Shown here: piece after piece, positions 1 to 11,428 of the stretch
How the letters are laid out: each line of letters starts with the position of its first letter
Position numbering within the stretch: position 1 is the first letter of the stretch
Assembly: GCA_006503535.1 (NCBI GenBank)
Contig: QYRS01000001.1
Coordinates: 3,472,001-3,536,000, forward strand
From: Arthrinium phaeospermum
Taxonomy: Eukaryota; Ascomycota; Sordariomycetes; Amphisphaeriales; Apiosporaceae
Length of the DNA stretch: 64,000 bases
Reading direction: 5' to 3'
Made by a program: the position numbers and the translations under genes
The notes under the pieces: generated by a model
Database searches by the model: none
The model's input: only the letters and a program-made list of their open reading frames with translations
What the model was told of the DNA's origin: nothing

Positions 1-984
1 TCTTCGACAAGCAGCAGGTCCATCTGCAGCCGGTAGAGGCGTCCAGAGCGAGCGGAATCCTCATCCCCGGCGCTGGGCCGCTGCACCCGGTGGGCAGCAC
101 TGTCGATCATGTCGTCCCAAGGAAGGAGAGTGAGGGCCCAGACATCAAAGTGAGATGCTTCACTCCGGAAGGGGAGAAGCCGGAAGCTGGCTGGCCCGTG
201 TGCATCTACTTCCACGGAGGGGGCTGGGTCTTGGGCACCATCGACACGGAGAATGTGATTGCATCCCATCTGTGTGCCCGAGCCAAGTGTGTAGTCGTCG
301 CGGTGGACTATAGGTGAGAGCCCCCGAATGATGTTGGTGATATGACAGGCATCTGACACTCTTTTCGAAAGACTCGCTCCGGAAAACCCCTTCCCAGCTG
401 CCGTCCATGACTGTTGGGAGGCCGTGCTCTGGGCACTGAGTGACGGCAAGACCATTCTGAACCTGGATACCACGCGAATGGGCACGGGCGGGTCTTCTTG
501 CGGTGCCAACCTCGCCGCAATCATGTGTCAGAGGGCTGCCGATCGAGGTGGTCCCAAGTTCTCTGTCCAGCTGCTCTCCGTGCCGGTCATGGACAACACG
601 GCCGACGAGACCAATAACGAGTCGTGGAAGCAGAACCAGTTCACCCCGGCGCTGCCGGCCAAGAAGATGCTCTGGTACCGATACCACTACTTGCCCAACA
701 AAGAAGACTGGAAGCATCCCGAGGCAAGCCCTCTCTTTTGGAAGGGCGACTGGTCGAAGCTGCCGCCGGCCTGTTTCGTGTTGGGCGAGCTGGACGTGCT
801 TCGATCCGAGGGAGAGCAGTTCGGGAAGAAGTTGACAGAAGCTGGGGTGAAGGCCGAGATCAACATCATGAAGGGGCAGCCTCACCCTTTCATTGCCATG
901 GATGCTGTGTTGGAGGCCGGGTCTCGCTCGATTACGTTGTTCTGTGACGCTCTTCGCAACGCCCTGTATCCAAATGCATCTTGA
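1..984 (+). CDS. Alpha/beta-hydrolase fold-3 esterase (HSL family), 5' partial
   Basis: The gene enters from the left edge, open in frame from base 3. Exon 1 runs to 313. A 58-nt GT-AG intron (314-371) splits the Arg codon of the motif DYRLAPE, and exon 2 is 372-984. Visible landmarks of the hormone-sensitive-lipase branch are the oxyanion-hole HGGGW, the DYRLAPENPFPAA segment, a nucleophile elbow GSSCG (Ser), a late Asp in GELDVLRSE and the catalytic His in QPHPF. That is a complete Ser-Asp-His triad. Members hydrolyse short-chain carboxyl esters; the substrate cannot be told here. The N-terminal cap region lies outside the window. The reading frame is intact. Membership of the family is clear; a specific function is not. 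Confidence 0.9.
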
Positions 985-1736
985 GTTTTTGGTGCGACGC
1001 CTTTGAAGAATCGTCATCAAGTCATCCTTGCGGCCACTAGGAACCGACCGACGTCCTTTTAGGTGGGACCACGGAAAACTGATCTTACCAACAGATTATT
1101 TACGGGGCCCGTTCTATCATCTCATGTATTAAGCTCAATATGACTACGGTTGGCTCCCACATCGAACGACCATTCTCCATGCGTGCAACGTGAACAGGGA
1201 ACGCTTTGCTACATCTCGCACAGATTGGAGGGTTTTGATTTGCCCAGTCGGGGGATGGGCATCGATTGGTTGCGCGACTCCCGTAGCCCTACAGAAATGG
1301 CACCAGCCACTCTTTAATTACCCAAAAGGATCAGCCGCTACACGAATCGTACGGTCGGTTTCTGACGCGAATGGGATAGATACTGAGATCTAATTCAGGG
1401 CGGTGGCTCTGGCGTCGGCCTAGCCCAGCGCCCAAGACCAGCGTAGAATCCGCTTCCAGGCTGCGCCGCAAATCAAAACCCAGACAGCTAAGCTAACGGC
1501 CCCTGTCACCTTAATATAGCAGTCAGCACTAAAATAGGCCCCTCTAGGCACAAATTTAAGCAAGAAAACAAATCTGCGACCCGTTCCTGCGGGAACCAGG
1601 CACCAAATTGGGTGGATGGAAGGGAAGAGCTGGAAGGGCCGTAAAATGTTGCTGAAGCGCCCTGGGGGCTGATGACTTTGCCCTCCGATTCTCTCTTTTC
1701 GAGCGTTTGAGTTTTCGCCATCTCGTCTGTGTCACG
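985..1736. other. Intergenic, esterase to kelch gene
   Basis: About 750 nt hold the 3' UTR of the esterase gene and the upstream region of the kelch gene. I see no conserved coding segment, tRNA or repeat. Short open stretches on both strands lack codon bias or motifs. Confidence 0.6.
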
Positions 1737-3731
1737 ATGGTGCATCTTTGGCGTTCGGCGGCAATAGCGTCAAGCCTCCTCGTTGGGGACGCATGGGGTA
1801 CCGATCCCTACAACGCCAAAAACTTCATTCGGAGAACGGGCCATTCGCGTGAGTCTGCAGACGTATCAACAACATCTTGGGCAATGCTGATCGACTATTC
1901 TGGGGCACAGTTGCGGTGATTGGGAACAATCTCTACGTCGATGGCGGCGAGGTGGCACAGTATATTACGCCCGGAAAGGCCGAGCAAAAGGCTACGCGAC
2001 AGTGTATGATGACGGACCCTACACCGAGAACCGCGGCGTGAGATGGACTTCTAACCGACTCTTCTACCAAACAGTCAACGATACTCTCGTGATACCGCTG
2101 GACCAGAGCTGGAGCAACAAGACCGTCCCCATCAAGGTCATCGCCAAGAACGACGCGCCCGTCTTCAACGAAGCCGCATTATGGGTAGACGAGGACCAGA
2201 CCGCCATGTACATGTGGGGTGGCCAGGCGCCCTGGGGCAACTACACCAAGGAGAAGGCCCTGTGGGGGTTCGACGCCAGCAGCCAGCAATGGTCCAAGAA
2301 GACGCCCTCGAACGTCGACGTCTTCATGAACTTCGTGCGCAGCAGCCTGGCGGCCCGCACGACGTGCCGCGGGACCGGCTTCTACCTCGGCGGGTTCGCG
2401 TCCGTCTGGACGGACCCGTCGGTCAAGGCGGGCGGCAACGACTTCCCGGTCCCGGGCATGCTGACCTACGACATGGCGAGCGGCGGCTGGGCCAACCAGT
2501 CGACGACGTCGCTCAACACCTACGGCAACATCGTGGGCGGCTCGCTGTCGTGCCTGCCCAACTTCGGCAAGGACGGCAAGGGCCTGGTCATGCTCGTGGG
2601 CGGCGAGATCGCGCGGCCCGACGACTACGACCCCAAGAGCGACGGGCTCGTGTCCCTCAGCAACATCACCTTTTGGGACATGGCGACCGAGACCTGGCAC
2701 TCGCAGCTGGCGACGGGCGACATCCCGTCGCCGCGCAGCCGGGCCTGCGTCGTGGCGGCGGCCAGCCCGGGCGGCGGCTCGTACGAGCTCTTCATGTACG
2801 GCGGGTACGACGCCGCGGCCAACAAGTCCATGACGGACGTCTACGTCCTCTCCGTCCCGGGCTTCGTCTGGTTCAAGGCCGACCTCGCCACCGGCGCGCC
2901 GCGCGTCAGCCAGGCGTGCGCCGTGCTGGGCGGGCAGGGCGGTCGCCAGATGGTCGTCGTCGGTGGCGCCAATAATGACTTGCCTTTCTACAACAAGTTC
3001 CGCGATCCCGATCCGTGGCCTAACGGCATCAACGTGCTCGACCTCACGGACCTGCGGTGGAAGGAGCAGTACGATCACGCGGCGCCGGCGTATGAGCCGC
3101 CGGCTATGGTGAAGGATTGGTACAATGCAGGGTATGTGTGTTCGCGGCCTTCTCATTGTGGGCTGTCTGTACTCCATTCAAGCTTTACTGATAACTCTCC
3201 AACAGAAACCAAGATAAGGTGGCCTGGGTCTCCGACGACGTGAAGAAACTCTTCAAGGGCGAAAACGGCACATCAAACGGTTACGCACCGTGGACGGGGT
3301 CGCACACCGGTTCCATAGTAGGAGGAGCCGTGGGCGGCACCGTCGTCGTCATCCTGGCCGTCCTCGCCTTCCTCCTCATCCGGCGCCGCCGGTCCAAGAA
3401 GCAGTGGGCCGCCGCCCAGCAGCAGAAACCCGCCGCCAACCCCGAGTACACCGCCGCCCCCTCAGCAGCGCCAGCTGCCGATAACATTACCGACAACTAC
3501 AAGTACCAGCCATACGCGGCCAGTTCGCCGGGGCTATACGAGGCACCGTCCCCCGAGCCGGGGTCCAACGTGTTGTCAACGGAAACGCCCCCGATGGAGC
3601 TCCAAAGCCACTATGGGCAGGCGACTACAACGACCCAGGGGAGTCATCAACGGCAAGGGTCGACTGGGCTGCCTACTCTTCACAGTAGCCAGCAGCCGGG
3701 GAGGCAGTCGCATTTCTATGAGATGCCTTAG
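1737..3731 (+). CDS. Kelch-repeat (galactose-oxidase-like propeller) single-pass membrane protein
   Basis: The start at 1737 gives a signal peptide (MVHLWRSAAIASSLLVG). Intron 1849-1910 joins RRTGHS to LAVIGNNLYVDGGE, the typical first kelch blade of fungal cell-surface kelch proteins. Further blades follow (ALWGFDASSQQW, TFWDMATETWHS with PSPRSRA, FMYGGYD, VVGGAN, INVLDLTDLRWKEQY). Intron 3132-3205 joins YNAG to NQDKVAWVSDD. A transmembrane helix after GSIVGGAVGG (about 3303-3380) is followed by RRRR and a Pro/Gln/Ser-rich cytosolic tail. The frame shifts by one between about 1952 and 2004: all AG acceptors there lie in the same phase, so no intron fixes it, while one extra C at the CCC of 1970-1972 would. 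The gene is convincing; the ligand is unknown. Confidence 0.85.
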
Positions 3732-4426
3732 AATGCTGATGCGGGCTTACGCTGTACCATATTATTAATGAACATATAGTGTTATAGACAATATTATTCG
3801 AAATACCCTGCGTTGCAGAGTTTCATGATGGGTAGCTACATGCAAAAGTATGCCCCTAATTTCAGCAACGTTCCGGTCAGAGAGACGTAATCGGACAATC
3901 GAATATGTCCGAGGTGAAAAATTAAGCTCACGGTCAAAGCCCATGTCATGAGGTATTTTGGAAGAATGTCCGTTTTGTTGACGTGGCTGCCAAGTGGTCA
4001 TTCGACTACTATATCCGGTTGTATTTTGGTCGGGGCCGGCGGTTGGTTACACGGAACTTTGGCCGCGTGTCTGTCCTCGTGCTGGAGCCCGGCACGGCCG
4101 GTTTTGAGGCTACCTGAATGGACATCTCGTCGAATCATTGTCGGCGGTCGCCAGATTTGGTTGGTGGGGAAAATTAAGCAAAATGACGGATCCGCACGGC
4201 GAGTAATATTTTCGGTCATATCTACGCCGAACGTCAGCACTAGGAAATCAGGAGCGTATCAATTGGCCCAGACTCTGCCTCGTATGGCCTTGCGGAGAGC
4301 TTATGGTGTTTTTTGGCCAATATGTGGGGAAGCCTCATGTTCAGCTCGTATATGCACTTTGGGTGTTGTGTGCCCTAGAGATCTTGGGCAAAATCACGCA
4401 AGATCGATGCCCAAGTTGAAGGTCGG
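3732..4426. other. Intergenic, kelch gene to P450
   Basis: This stretch holds the 3' region of the kelch gene and the upstream region of the P450 gene. A 174-codon open stretch on + (3948-4472) has no recognisable domain and runs into the P450 promoter, so I do not call it a gene. Confidence 0.55.
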
Positions 4427-4434
4427 TATAAAAG
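4427..4434 (+). promoter_or_regulatory. TATA box of the P450 gene
   Basis: TATAAAAG lies 70 nt upstream of the probable start codon at 4504 and just upstream of a pyrimidine-rich stretch (TCCTTCCTTCCTT). This is the usual arrangement of inducible fungal promoters. It supports 4504 as the real start. Confidence 0.55.
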
Positions 4435-4503
4435 TCACTGAATCCTTCCTTCCTTATACTGGCTGCATCTAGCTCTTGATCTGTTGTGTTCATATTCACG
4501 AAA

Positions 4504-6601
4504 ATGGCGAAGGGATCGCCCGCTCCCACCGGCAACAGCCGCTTCATGGGCTTTCCCCTGGCTTTCTTCTGCTAAGCGGGGCTGCTTATCTTTCTCTGCA
4601 ATGGGACCCGATTTCCACCAAGGCCGGTCTGTTAGGCATCTTGTGCCATCAAGCTATTCTCCGGCGATATGAGGTCGACTGCAGGGGTTGGGAGATGCTG
4701 CTCGCCTACACGGCCGTCAACGGGGGCTTAATTATTGGCTGCGTATGGACTGGCTTGCATGATGTTGGAGATGCTACTCTGCTCGTCTCTCGGCTGGGGT
4801 CTATCTTTCTTGCGGGCTTGTACGGCAGTATGCTGCTGTATAGAGCCTTCTTTCATCCCACCGGCCATTTCCCTGGCCCGTTTGCGGCGCGGCTGTCTAA
4901 CTTGTACCAGTACGTTTCTTATCCGGGTGTGCCAGCACCTACCCACCCCCCCTCTTGAATTACAAACTAATGATACGGGCACGGAAGCATGAGCGTCATG
5001 GCCGGAACGAATAATCGGTACCACCTACATATCCCGAAACTACAGGAGGAGTACGGAGACTTTATCCGTACCGGCCCCCGCGAGCTGACGATACTCCGCG
5101 CCTCGGCCGTCAGTCTCATTTATGGTCCTTCATCGAAATGCATCAAGGCTACTTGGTACGATCAAAACTCGGGAAACCCAGATAAAGTCGGCATAGAGAA
5201 TATCCGGAACAAAGACAAGCACGGGGTTAGGCGCAGAGCTTGGGATAGGGGTATGGGGCTTAAAGGTGAGTTGTCTCCGAGGAAAGAATTCGCAATGAGT
5301 GGTTGGCTGATCTCTTTGCAACGGCAGCTGCCAAAACGTACGAGTCGCGTATCAAAGGCAAAGTAGATGAGTATATGTTGCGAGTCGGCACGGGTGAGCC
5401 TGTCAACGTTACTCAGGAAACCGAGTTCTATGCGTGGGATGTAATGGGGGATATCGCCTTCTCGGTGGACTTCCACATGCTCCGGTATGACCACATTACT
5501 TCTGATCGTCGACAGGGAAGTGGAAAGGCTAATTCACCCTTCATAGGACTGGCGTGGAGCACCCAGCTGTAGAAGGACTTCACTGGGCCATGGCAACGGC
5601 CGGGGTGGTAACGAACTTCCCCTGGCTCATGAACATGCTGCGGGTTATCCCGGGCGCCACGGGCAAGTTCCAAAAGTTTGCCGATTGGTGTTACGAGCAG
5701 GTGGACCTGAAACGCGCCTCGCTGGAACTGGAGAAGGCAGAGGGGAGGGAGCAGGAGCCTCGAGACGTCATGTCCTGGCTCATCAAGGCCCAGCAGGATG
5801 GAGACCGATCCGCGTCCCCTACCCAGTCGTCGATTCGAGAAGATGCTCGAACTTTGATCTCTGCCGGCAGGTTAGTTACTTTCCCAGCTTCTTCATTGAA
5901 CGGGGTCAGAAGGGAGCTTGAACTGACATCAGACTTTTAGTGATACGGTTGCCCTCGCCTTTACCAACTTGTAAGTTCAACTTTCCACCGGCGTTGGTAT
6001 CTTCGATGTGCCTCGAAAGTGCACAGTGAATTAAACTAATGTGAACCCTTCAGTCTCTACTTCATGGCCAAGAACCCCTCCATCTACCAAAAGCTGCAGA
6101 GGCTGCTCGACGCCGAGATTCCCGGCAGCAAAGCAGAAGATTGGAGCTACGAAAAAGTCAAGAAACTACCCTACATAGACCAGCTAATCTACGAAACCCT
6201 GCGGCTCCGTCCGCCCGTCCCCATGGGCTTCCTGCGGGAGACGCCCCCGAGGGTCTGCAGGTGGACGAGGTCTTCATCCCGGCGGCGTCAACGTCAACGT
6301 GCCGATCTGGTCGATCCACCGCGACGAGCGCTACTTCGACCGGGCCCTGGAGTTCGTCCCCGAGCGCTGGGAGGAGCTGTCCCCAGACTCGGCGGCGTAC
6401 ATGCCCTTCCTGCGGGGGCCGTTTCAGTGTTCGGGCAAGGCCGTGGCCATGATGCAGCTGCGCATGCTCATCAGCTGTGTCGCGATGCAGTACGACCTGG
6501 CCTTTGCGCCCGGCGAGGACGGGGAGGAGTTTTGGGCTGGGGCTAAGGAGACGATGACATTGTGGGTCCCATCGCTGAAGCTAGTGTTCAAGCAAAGGTA
6601 A
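4504..6601 (+). CDS. Cytochrome P450 monooxygenase (frame-broken)
   Basis: A six-exon microsomal P450: 4504-4909, 4988-5265, 5328-5484, 5547-5870, 5941-5970 and 6054-6601, all with GT-AG borders and matching phases. An N-terminal membrane region is followed by FFHPTGHFPGPFAA, YGDFIRTGP, the I-helix SAGSDT (formed across an intron), the K-helix ETLR, FVPERW and the haem loop FLRGPFQCSGK (Cys ligand). Three single-base frame changes break it: near 4545-4570, at the C run near 6241-6246 (after FLRETPP) and at the C run near 6277-6280. Each is repaired by one added C, restoring EGLQVDEVFIPGGVNVNVPIW, so I read them as consensus errors rather than decay. A haem-thiolate oxygenase of the ER is secure; the substrate is unknown and no biosynthetic backbone gene is nearby. 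Confidence 0.85.
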
Positions 6602-6684
6602 ACACAAACATGTAGTATTCGATATATATATCTAAGCATATTTTGTTTACGTTATGGCATATTGCAGCAAGTGTTTGACCAATC

Positions 6685-7344
6685 CTAAGCCAATGCTGTG
6701 AATAACCCAATGATGCCGCCAACCGTACAACACGCCGCCCGCACTCCGTTCAGCTTCGCAAACTTGCCCAAGAGCCCTCGGACCTCTTCATCCTCGGCCT
6801 TCGACGAACCCAGGGGCGTCTTCTCCTGGGGCCCGCTGAGGTCCGTGAACTGGTTACCTTCGCCCTTGCCCGCAATGCTGTCCGCGGCTGACCGCTGACC
6901 CGGCTTGTACCGGCCACCCACCGCATCTCTGGCGGCCTGCGCGCTCCGCATGCCCCCCTGCTCCTCGTTCTTCTTGATCAGGGCCATGTTGGTGGGCAGC
7001 ATGAGGCTCGTCACGGGGCCGATGGCGAAGTTGCAGAGGGCGGCCGCCAGGTAGCCGCGCGTCTTGGTCCCGGCGAGAACCCGCGCCAACATGCCACCCG
7101 TCGCCGCGGGAGGCAGGGCGAGGAACGCGAGGGAGACGAAGCCGGTACCCGCCGCGAAGGCCGCCGTCGGCATGAGGTGGGAGCCCCGGCTGAAGAGCCA
7201 CCGGATCGAGGGGAGCGACCGTGACGCCGGCTGCGCCTGCAGCATGGGGATGTCGAAGAGTGACAGGGTCGCGATGCCGCCGGCGACCATGAGGGATGAG
7301 GTGATGCTCACGGCCTGCAGGGCTTTTACCGTGGTGTTGCTCAT
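6685..7344 (-). CDS. DUF1772 (anthrone-oxygenase-like) membrane protein
   Basis: A single intact 219-codon reading frame with no intron. It has about four hydrophobic segments: SITSSLMVAGGIATLSL, FAAGTGFVSLAFLALP, LAAALCNFAIGPVTSLMLP and a C-terminal AACCTVGGIIGLFTALA. The conserved Asn-containing MLPTNMALIKKNEE motif is typical of DUF1772 proteins. This family contains anthrone oxygenases of polyketide pathways, but most fungal members stand alone and have no known function. A hydrophilic insert (about residues 130-190) precedes the last helix. The gene is convergent with the P450 gene (83 nt between the stops). No PKS gene is present, so a polyketide role is not supported here. Confidence 0.75.
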   Translation of the reverse strand: MSNTTVKALQAVSITSSLMVAGGIATLSLFDIPMLQAQPASRSLPSIRWLFSRGSHLMPTAAFAAGTGFVSLAFLALPPAATGGMLARVLAGTKTRGYLAAALCNFAIGPVTSLMLPTNMALIKKNEEQGGMRSAQAARDAVGGRYKPGQRSAADSIAGKGEGNQFTDLSGPQEKTPLGSSKAEDEEVRGLLGKFAKLNGVRAACCTVGGIIGLFTALA

Positions 7345-8317
7345 GATGAAGTTTCGGATTGGGTATTGGAGAGAGGATAGCTCTTCACGATACCTACTTT
7401 TGAGACGGATGAATAGTATGAACGGCTAGACAAACAATCGCTTGCAATGTGTGTTTCAATATATACGAATTCCAAATCTACGGCAATGCCAAATGTCCCG
7501 TAGCTTCTCGCACTTTTCGAGATTGACGAAGCCCGACAATGAGGGTAGTCTCATGGTGGCTTTGACGTCATGGACTCTTGTGGCCGTGCTAGAATCTGCG
7601 CCCGGGTCTACTGGCGTTTGACGGCTGCCGACCAGGGTAACTTAGAGCCGGAAGTGATGATGTGCAAAGTGCGTACCTACGTCGAAATATGCGGCTCAGG
7701 TTAATGTCTCCCTGGAAATGTTCATTCCCCGCATGCCCCGAGAGGTGTGAGAACTAACTGTCCAAAGCGAGGAGCCAGGGAGAAGATAAGCACACCTGCA
7801 AGCTTTGCGCCGGACTTAACTCCGAAATACGTCATAGGGCGTAGCGTTTGAGCTGACACCATTGCCGAATTTGTCCCGGTGCAGACCCCAAGAATTGGCC
7901 ATGCTACCCAAGTTCAAGATCAATGTCGCAAATGTCTAAGCAGGTAGTTGTGAATTCAAAACAACCAAAGCAACCAGTTCATCGTTCTAATCGTCGATCA
8001 GAGAAACTCCTTCGCCAGTAAGTACGCAGCCACCTGAAAGTATTGTGATTAAAAACATATCTACTGGTACCTTGAGGAAGAATCTGGCAGCTGTGGCTGA
8101 TGAACCATGTGGGTCTGTCACCCGTCCACGCACCAAACCCCCCAAACTTCGAATCTAACGCGAATGACTCTCGCGCGTGATGCTACCTTCCCCCCTTGCA
8201 AAACCACCAAGGTCCTTTCTTCTGGTTATTGTCCCGATTCTGGCCGGAAAACTGCCAGAAACTCGCCAAGTCATTTTCAGTATGGCGCACGTTTACTATA
8301 AGCGGTGATCCCGAACC
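7345..8317. other. Divergent intergenic region, DUF1772 gene / SET gene
   Basis: About 970 nt lie between two divergently transcribed genes and so must hold both promoters. I see no tRNA, repeat or conserved coding segment. Confidence 0.6.
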
Positions 8318-9616
8318 ATGTCCTCCACTCTCCCAACTCCCCAGCCTTCGCTGGGAACACAATCGACTGCGGAAACCATGGCTGCGCCGAATCAGCGCGC
8401 TGCTGAAATGGTGGACGCCGTCGCCGAAGAGTTGTCGTCTCTCGTGATACATCCCGAGGAGGAACTCGTCACCAAACTGGCCAAGGTTTCCAAGACCCCT
8501 GCATCTGGCTTTGGGGTTTTCGCTACCCAAGACATCCCCAAAGGGGCCCTTATCGCTGTCGAGTCTGCTGTCCTCTCCATACCGGCTGTTCCCGATGAGG
8601 AAGCTGCTCCTGAGTTTTGCGCGGCCCTACACCAGCTTCCCAAGGCCAAACTTGAGCGACTGCAAAGTCTCAGTCTCGATCCGCTTGCCTGGAAAGCTGT
8701 CAGCGGGGACAACGTTCGCTCGCGCATCTGGCAATGGTGCGAGGACAATCTTGCTAGCAACCAGGGCGGCCAGAGGAAGTCCCACCACGAACTCAGCACC
8801 CTCGTTGATCATACTTGTCGGTGCTACGGTATTTTCCTTACCAACAACCTGGAAACCGGTTGTGATTCGGGCCGCGGGGTCTATCCCTTTTTCAGCCGGA
8901 TGAACCACTCGTGTCGGCCCGACATCTTCGAGTTCTTCGACACCAAAACCAAGGAGCTCTCCCTTCGTGCGATTCACGACATCAAGGCTGGAGACCAGAT
9001 CCATTCCACCTACGTGGACCTCCTGCAACCGAGGAAGAAGCGCCAAAAGACACTTGAAGCTTGGGGCTTCCATTGCCAGTGTAAGGCTTGCGCAAACCCG
9101 GCCTTTGATGCGCTTAGTGACCGCGCTGTCGAGTTGGACGACATGCTGGAAGAGTATATCTACTATCACGATGACTTCTCATCAGATACCGACGACGACC
9201 ATGAGCCATTATTGAAAGGGCCCGATGAGGCGTTAGGAGTCGCCCAGGACCTCATCCAGATCTTGAAGGATCAAGGCATCTATGGGGAGTCCCTATTTCA
9301 CGCGTAAGTTGTGACAGAAAGTCCCTTCATGTGTTAATCCTGTCGTTGGTTGGAAAGCACTGTCTTTAACACTCGATGCAGATATTGGAACGGCTCTAAG
9401 CTCGGCGTTGAAGTTGATGATCTGCAGCTCGCTCTTGACTACGCTCGCGAAGCACGGGACATTGAGGTCTGCTGCGTAGGACCTGAAGGCAAACTATCCG
9501 ACGAGGACACGATCGAATGGATGAGCTATCTCGAAAGTCAGATCGCGCATGGCACCGAGAATGGCTCTCTCAGTGCTAAGTTGGCTCATCAGGAGTACGA
9601 CCCTTCCTCCCCCTGA
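8318..9616 (+). CDS. SET-domain protein (SET5/SMYD-like)
   Basis: Two exons, 8318-9303 and 9382-9616. The 78-nt GT-AG intron splits the Ala codon before YWNG. The SET domain starts at SGFGVFATQDIPKG, with the split-SET insert and then the catalytic FFSRMNHSCRPD motif, ELSLRAIHDIKAGDQIHSTYVDLLQPRKKR and a Cys-rich post-SET (HCQCKAC). The C-terminal helical tail resembles fungal SET5-type proteins. Such proteins methylate lysines of histone H4 or other proteins; the substrate here is unknown. An in-frame Met at 8378 could be an alternative start. Both exons are uninterrupted, in contrast with the broken genes further right. Confidence 0.85.
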
Positions 9617-10368
9617 AACAGGCGACCGAGCAGAGCTATCACCAATGAATCAGTATCCAGCCAAAAACCGGGCATTGGCGCAACTGACAAACCGCTTTCA
9701 CTGAACTGGAATCCTTACCATCTACTGAGTACCATTTGATTAGAGGTCTTGGTCAGTACAAGCAACGCATGGACATTGCCAGTATGCAGCTCCCTATGTC
9801 GCTGTGGAAGAAGCACCCCAAGACTTGGGCGTTGTGCTCCGAGAAAGGCTAGATAGGGCCTAGGGCATTGGCAAGGGGCGCTAAACAAAGAGCTACGGTA
9901 GTCATTTTTATGGACCATGCAAAAACAAGGCGTAAGGCTACGCCAATGCCCAAACCTGACACCTGAGACCCATATGTAAGGCTTGCACGACTTCTTGTCC
10001 CCCCAGGGCGATATGTAGGGCTGCCTACAATACCGACGGCACTTACCACATATGAGTCCCAAAGCGCTGGGCACCGGGCAGGCGGGATTCCCCAAGGAAC
10101 CCGAAACATCCCCGTCAACGAGTCAGAGATAGTCGATCGGCCCAGTCATTAAACTTGTTTGCCCCACATATCGGTATCAGGATGAGATCATCCATACGAT
10201 TTTGATAGTCAACTAAGCCAAGGGAGCGAGCCGACCATGCAATTTGGAGAAGCAGCAGGTTATGGACTTAAGAAACCAAGTTCCAAATAACGAGGCGGAT
10301 GGGTTTCGGTAACATCAGAAGAAATGTATTGTAGATCTTAGATCAAGCTCCCGGGCAGGCCGTGGGGA
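9617..10368. other. Intergenic, SET gene to low-complexity gene
   Basis: No coding signal is convincing. Two overlapping antisense open stretches (9715-10118) carry no motif and are probably chance. Confidence 0.55.
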
Positions 10369-10375
10369 TATAAAG
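10369..10375 (+). promoter_or_regulatory. Putative TATA box
   Basis: TATAAAG occurs about 190 nt upstream of the 10561 start codon. A C/A-rich leader follows, typical of highly expressed fungal genes. Confidence 0.35.
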
Positions 10376-10560
10376 CTCCGGTTCATCCGTTCCTAATAGA
10401 AATGCGACGACCCCTTGCTTTCTCAACTATCAAATACACTTTCACGCTTCCTCACACATACGACGGGCACCAAACCAAATATACTTGTTACCTGTGACTG
10501 GACACAGTCGCATCCGACCCGACCCAACACCTAAAAGAGATAACCCACATTAAATCGACC

Positions 10561-11162
10561 ATGGATTACGGCCGGCGTTCCGACCGTTACGGTGACAGCC
10601 CCCGCGGCACCACCATAACCGCCACGCCAGCGACGGCCAGCACACCACCTACCGTGAAGACTACTACGCGCTACCAACCCCTCGCCCCAGAGACGCCGAT
10701 TACTACTACGAAGAAGACTACGAAGTCGAACGGCGGCGACGCCCCGCCCACGGTCGTCGGCAGCCGTCATACTCGGTAGAGCCGGTGCCTCGGGGCCGTT
10801 ATATTAGCAGTAGCAGCAAAGGGGGCGACGAGCGGGCCCGGCACCACCACCGGCGGCATTCGCACCACCACCACGAGAGGAAGACGTCGAGCCGGGGAAC
10901 CAAGGAGCCCCTGGGCCTGGACCTCAATTGGAAGCAGGCGGCCGAGGCCGCGGCGGGCGCGGCGGCGGTCGAGGTCTGGAGGTCGCGCGGGAGCCCGGAC
11001 CAGGTGAAGCGGGTGGCGACGGCGGCGGCGGGGGCCGTGGCCGTGGACCTGGCGCTCGGTCGCGGGGCGCACGATGGGAAGAATAAGCGGCATGCGGTGG
11101 AGAGCGCGGTTGGGGGGTTGGTGTTTGATCGCATGGTGAATGGGTCTAGGAGCAAGCGGTGA
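10561..11162 (+). CDS. His/Arg/Tyr-rich low-complexity protein with glycine/alanine-rich C-terminus
   Basis: I do not recognise a family. The start MDYGRRSDRYGDSP is in one frame. From about 10605 the coding frame moves, giving RHHHNRHASDGQ, EDYYALPTPRPRDADYYYEEDYEVERRRR and then the frame that ends at 11162. One extra C in the run of five at 10599-10603 joins them. The protein is rich in His and Arg (RHHHRRHSHHHHERK) and in Tyr/Asp, followed by two Ala-rich helices (QAAEAAAGAAAVEVWRSRG and VATAAAGAVAVDLALGRG) and a basic end. Repeated short A/G-rich helices of this kind occur in fungal stress-associated proteins with glycine-zipper-like segments, but that link is a guess. Confidence 0.55.
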
Positions 11163-11356
11163 TGCATCGTCTGAATGCGAGGCGGAATAAGGGGTTGTGG
11201 GTGTTTGCGATCGTGGGTTATGGATGAGACTTCGTTTTTGAAGGCGTTATTTGACGAGTGAATGAAGACATGGGACGTGCGTAGAGAGCTAGTGATTTTG
11301 CGAATATAGACTGCCATAATTGCTGCTTAGTATATAACACAGTGCGACAAGCACCA

Positions 11357-11428
11357 GGACCGGTGGCGCAGCGGTAGCGCGTCTGATTCCAGTCCAGAAG
11401 GTCATCCGTTCAAATCGGGTCCGGTTCA
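11357..11428 (+). tRNA. tRNA-Trp (CCA)
   Basis: A 72-nt cloverleaf without intron. The acceptor stem GGACCGG pairs with CCGGTTC, followed by discriminator A. The D arm is GCGC-AGCGGTA-GCGC, the anticodon loop is TTCCAGT (anticodon CCA), and the T arm has the loop TTCAAAT. One A-C mismatch closes the anticodon stem. It is followed after a few bases by a T-rich stretch expected for Pol III termination. Confidence 0.85.

Noticed and set aside
160..1020. 286-codon minus frame over the esterase
   Set aside because: Antisense of a gene with an intact Ser-Asp-His triad; no domain on the minus strand.
2179..3177. 332-codon open frame on the minus strand over the kelch gene
   Set aside because: Shadow frame. 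The plus strand has kelch blades, a signal peptide and good introns; the minus frame is Arg/Val/Ala-rich without motifs.
3948..4472. 174-codon plus frame before the P450
   Set aside because: No motif, and it overlaps the TATA box and leader of the P450 gene.
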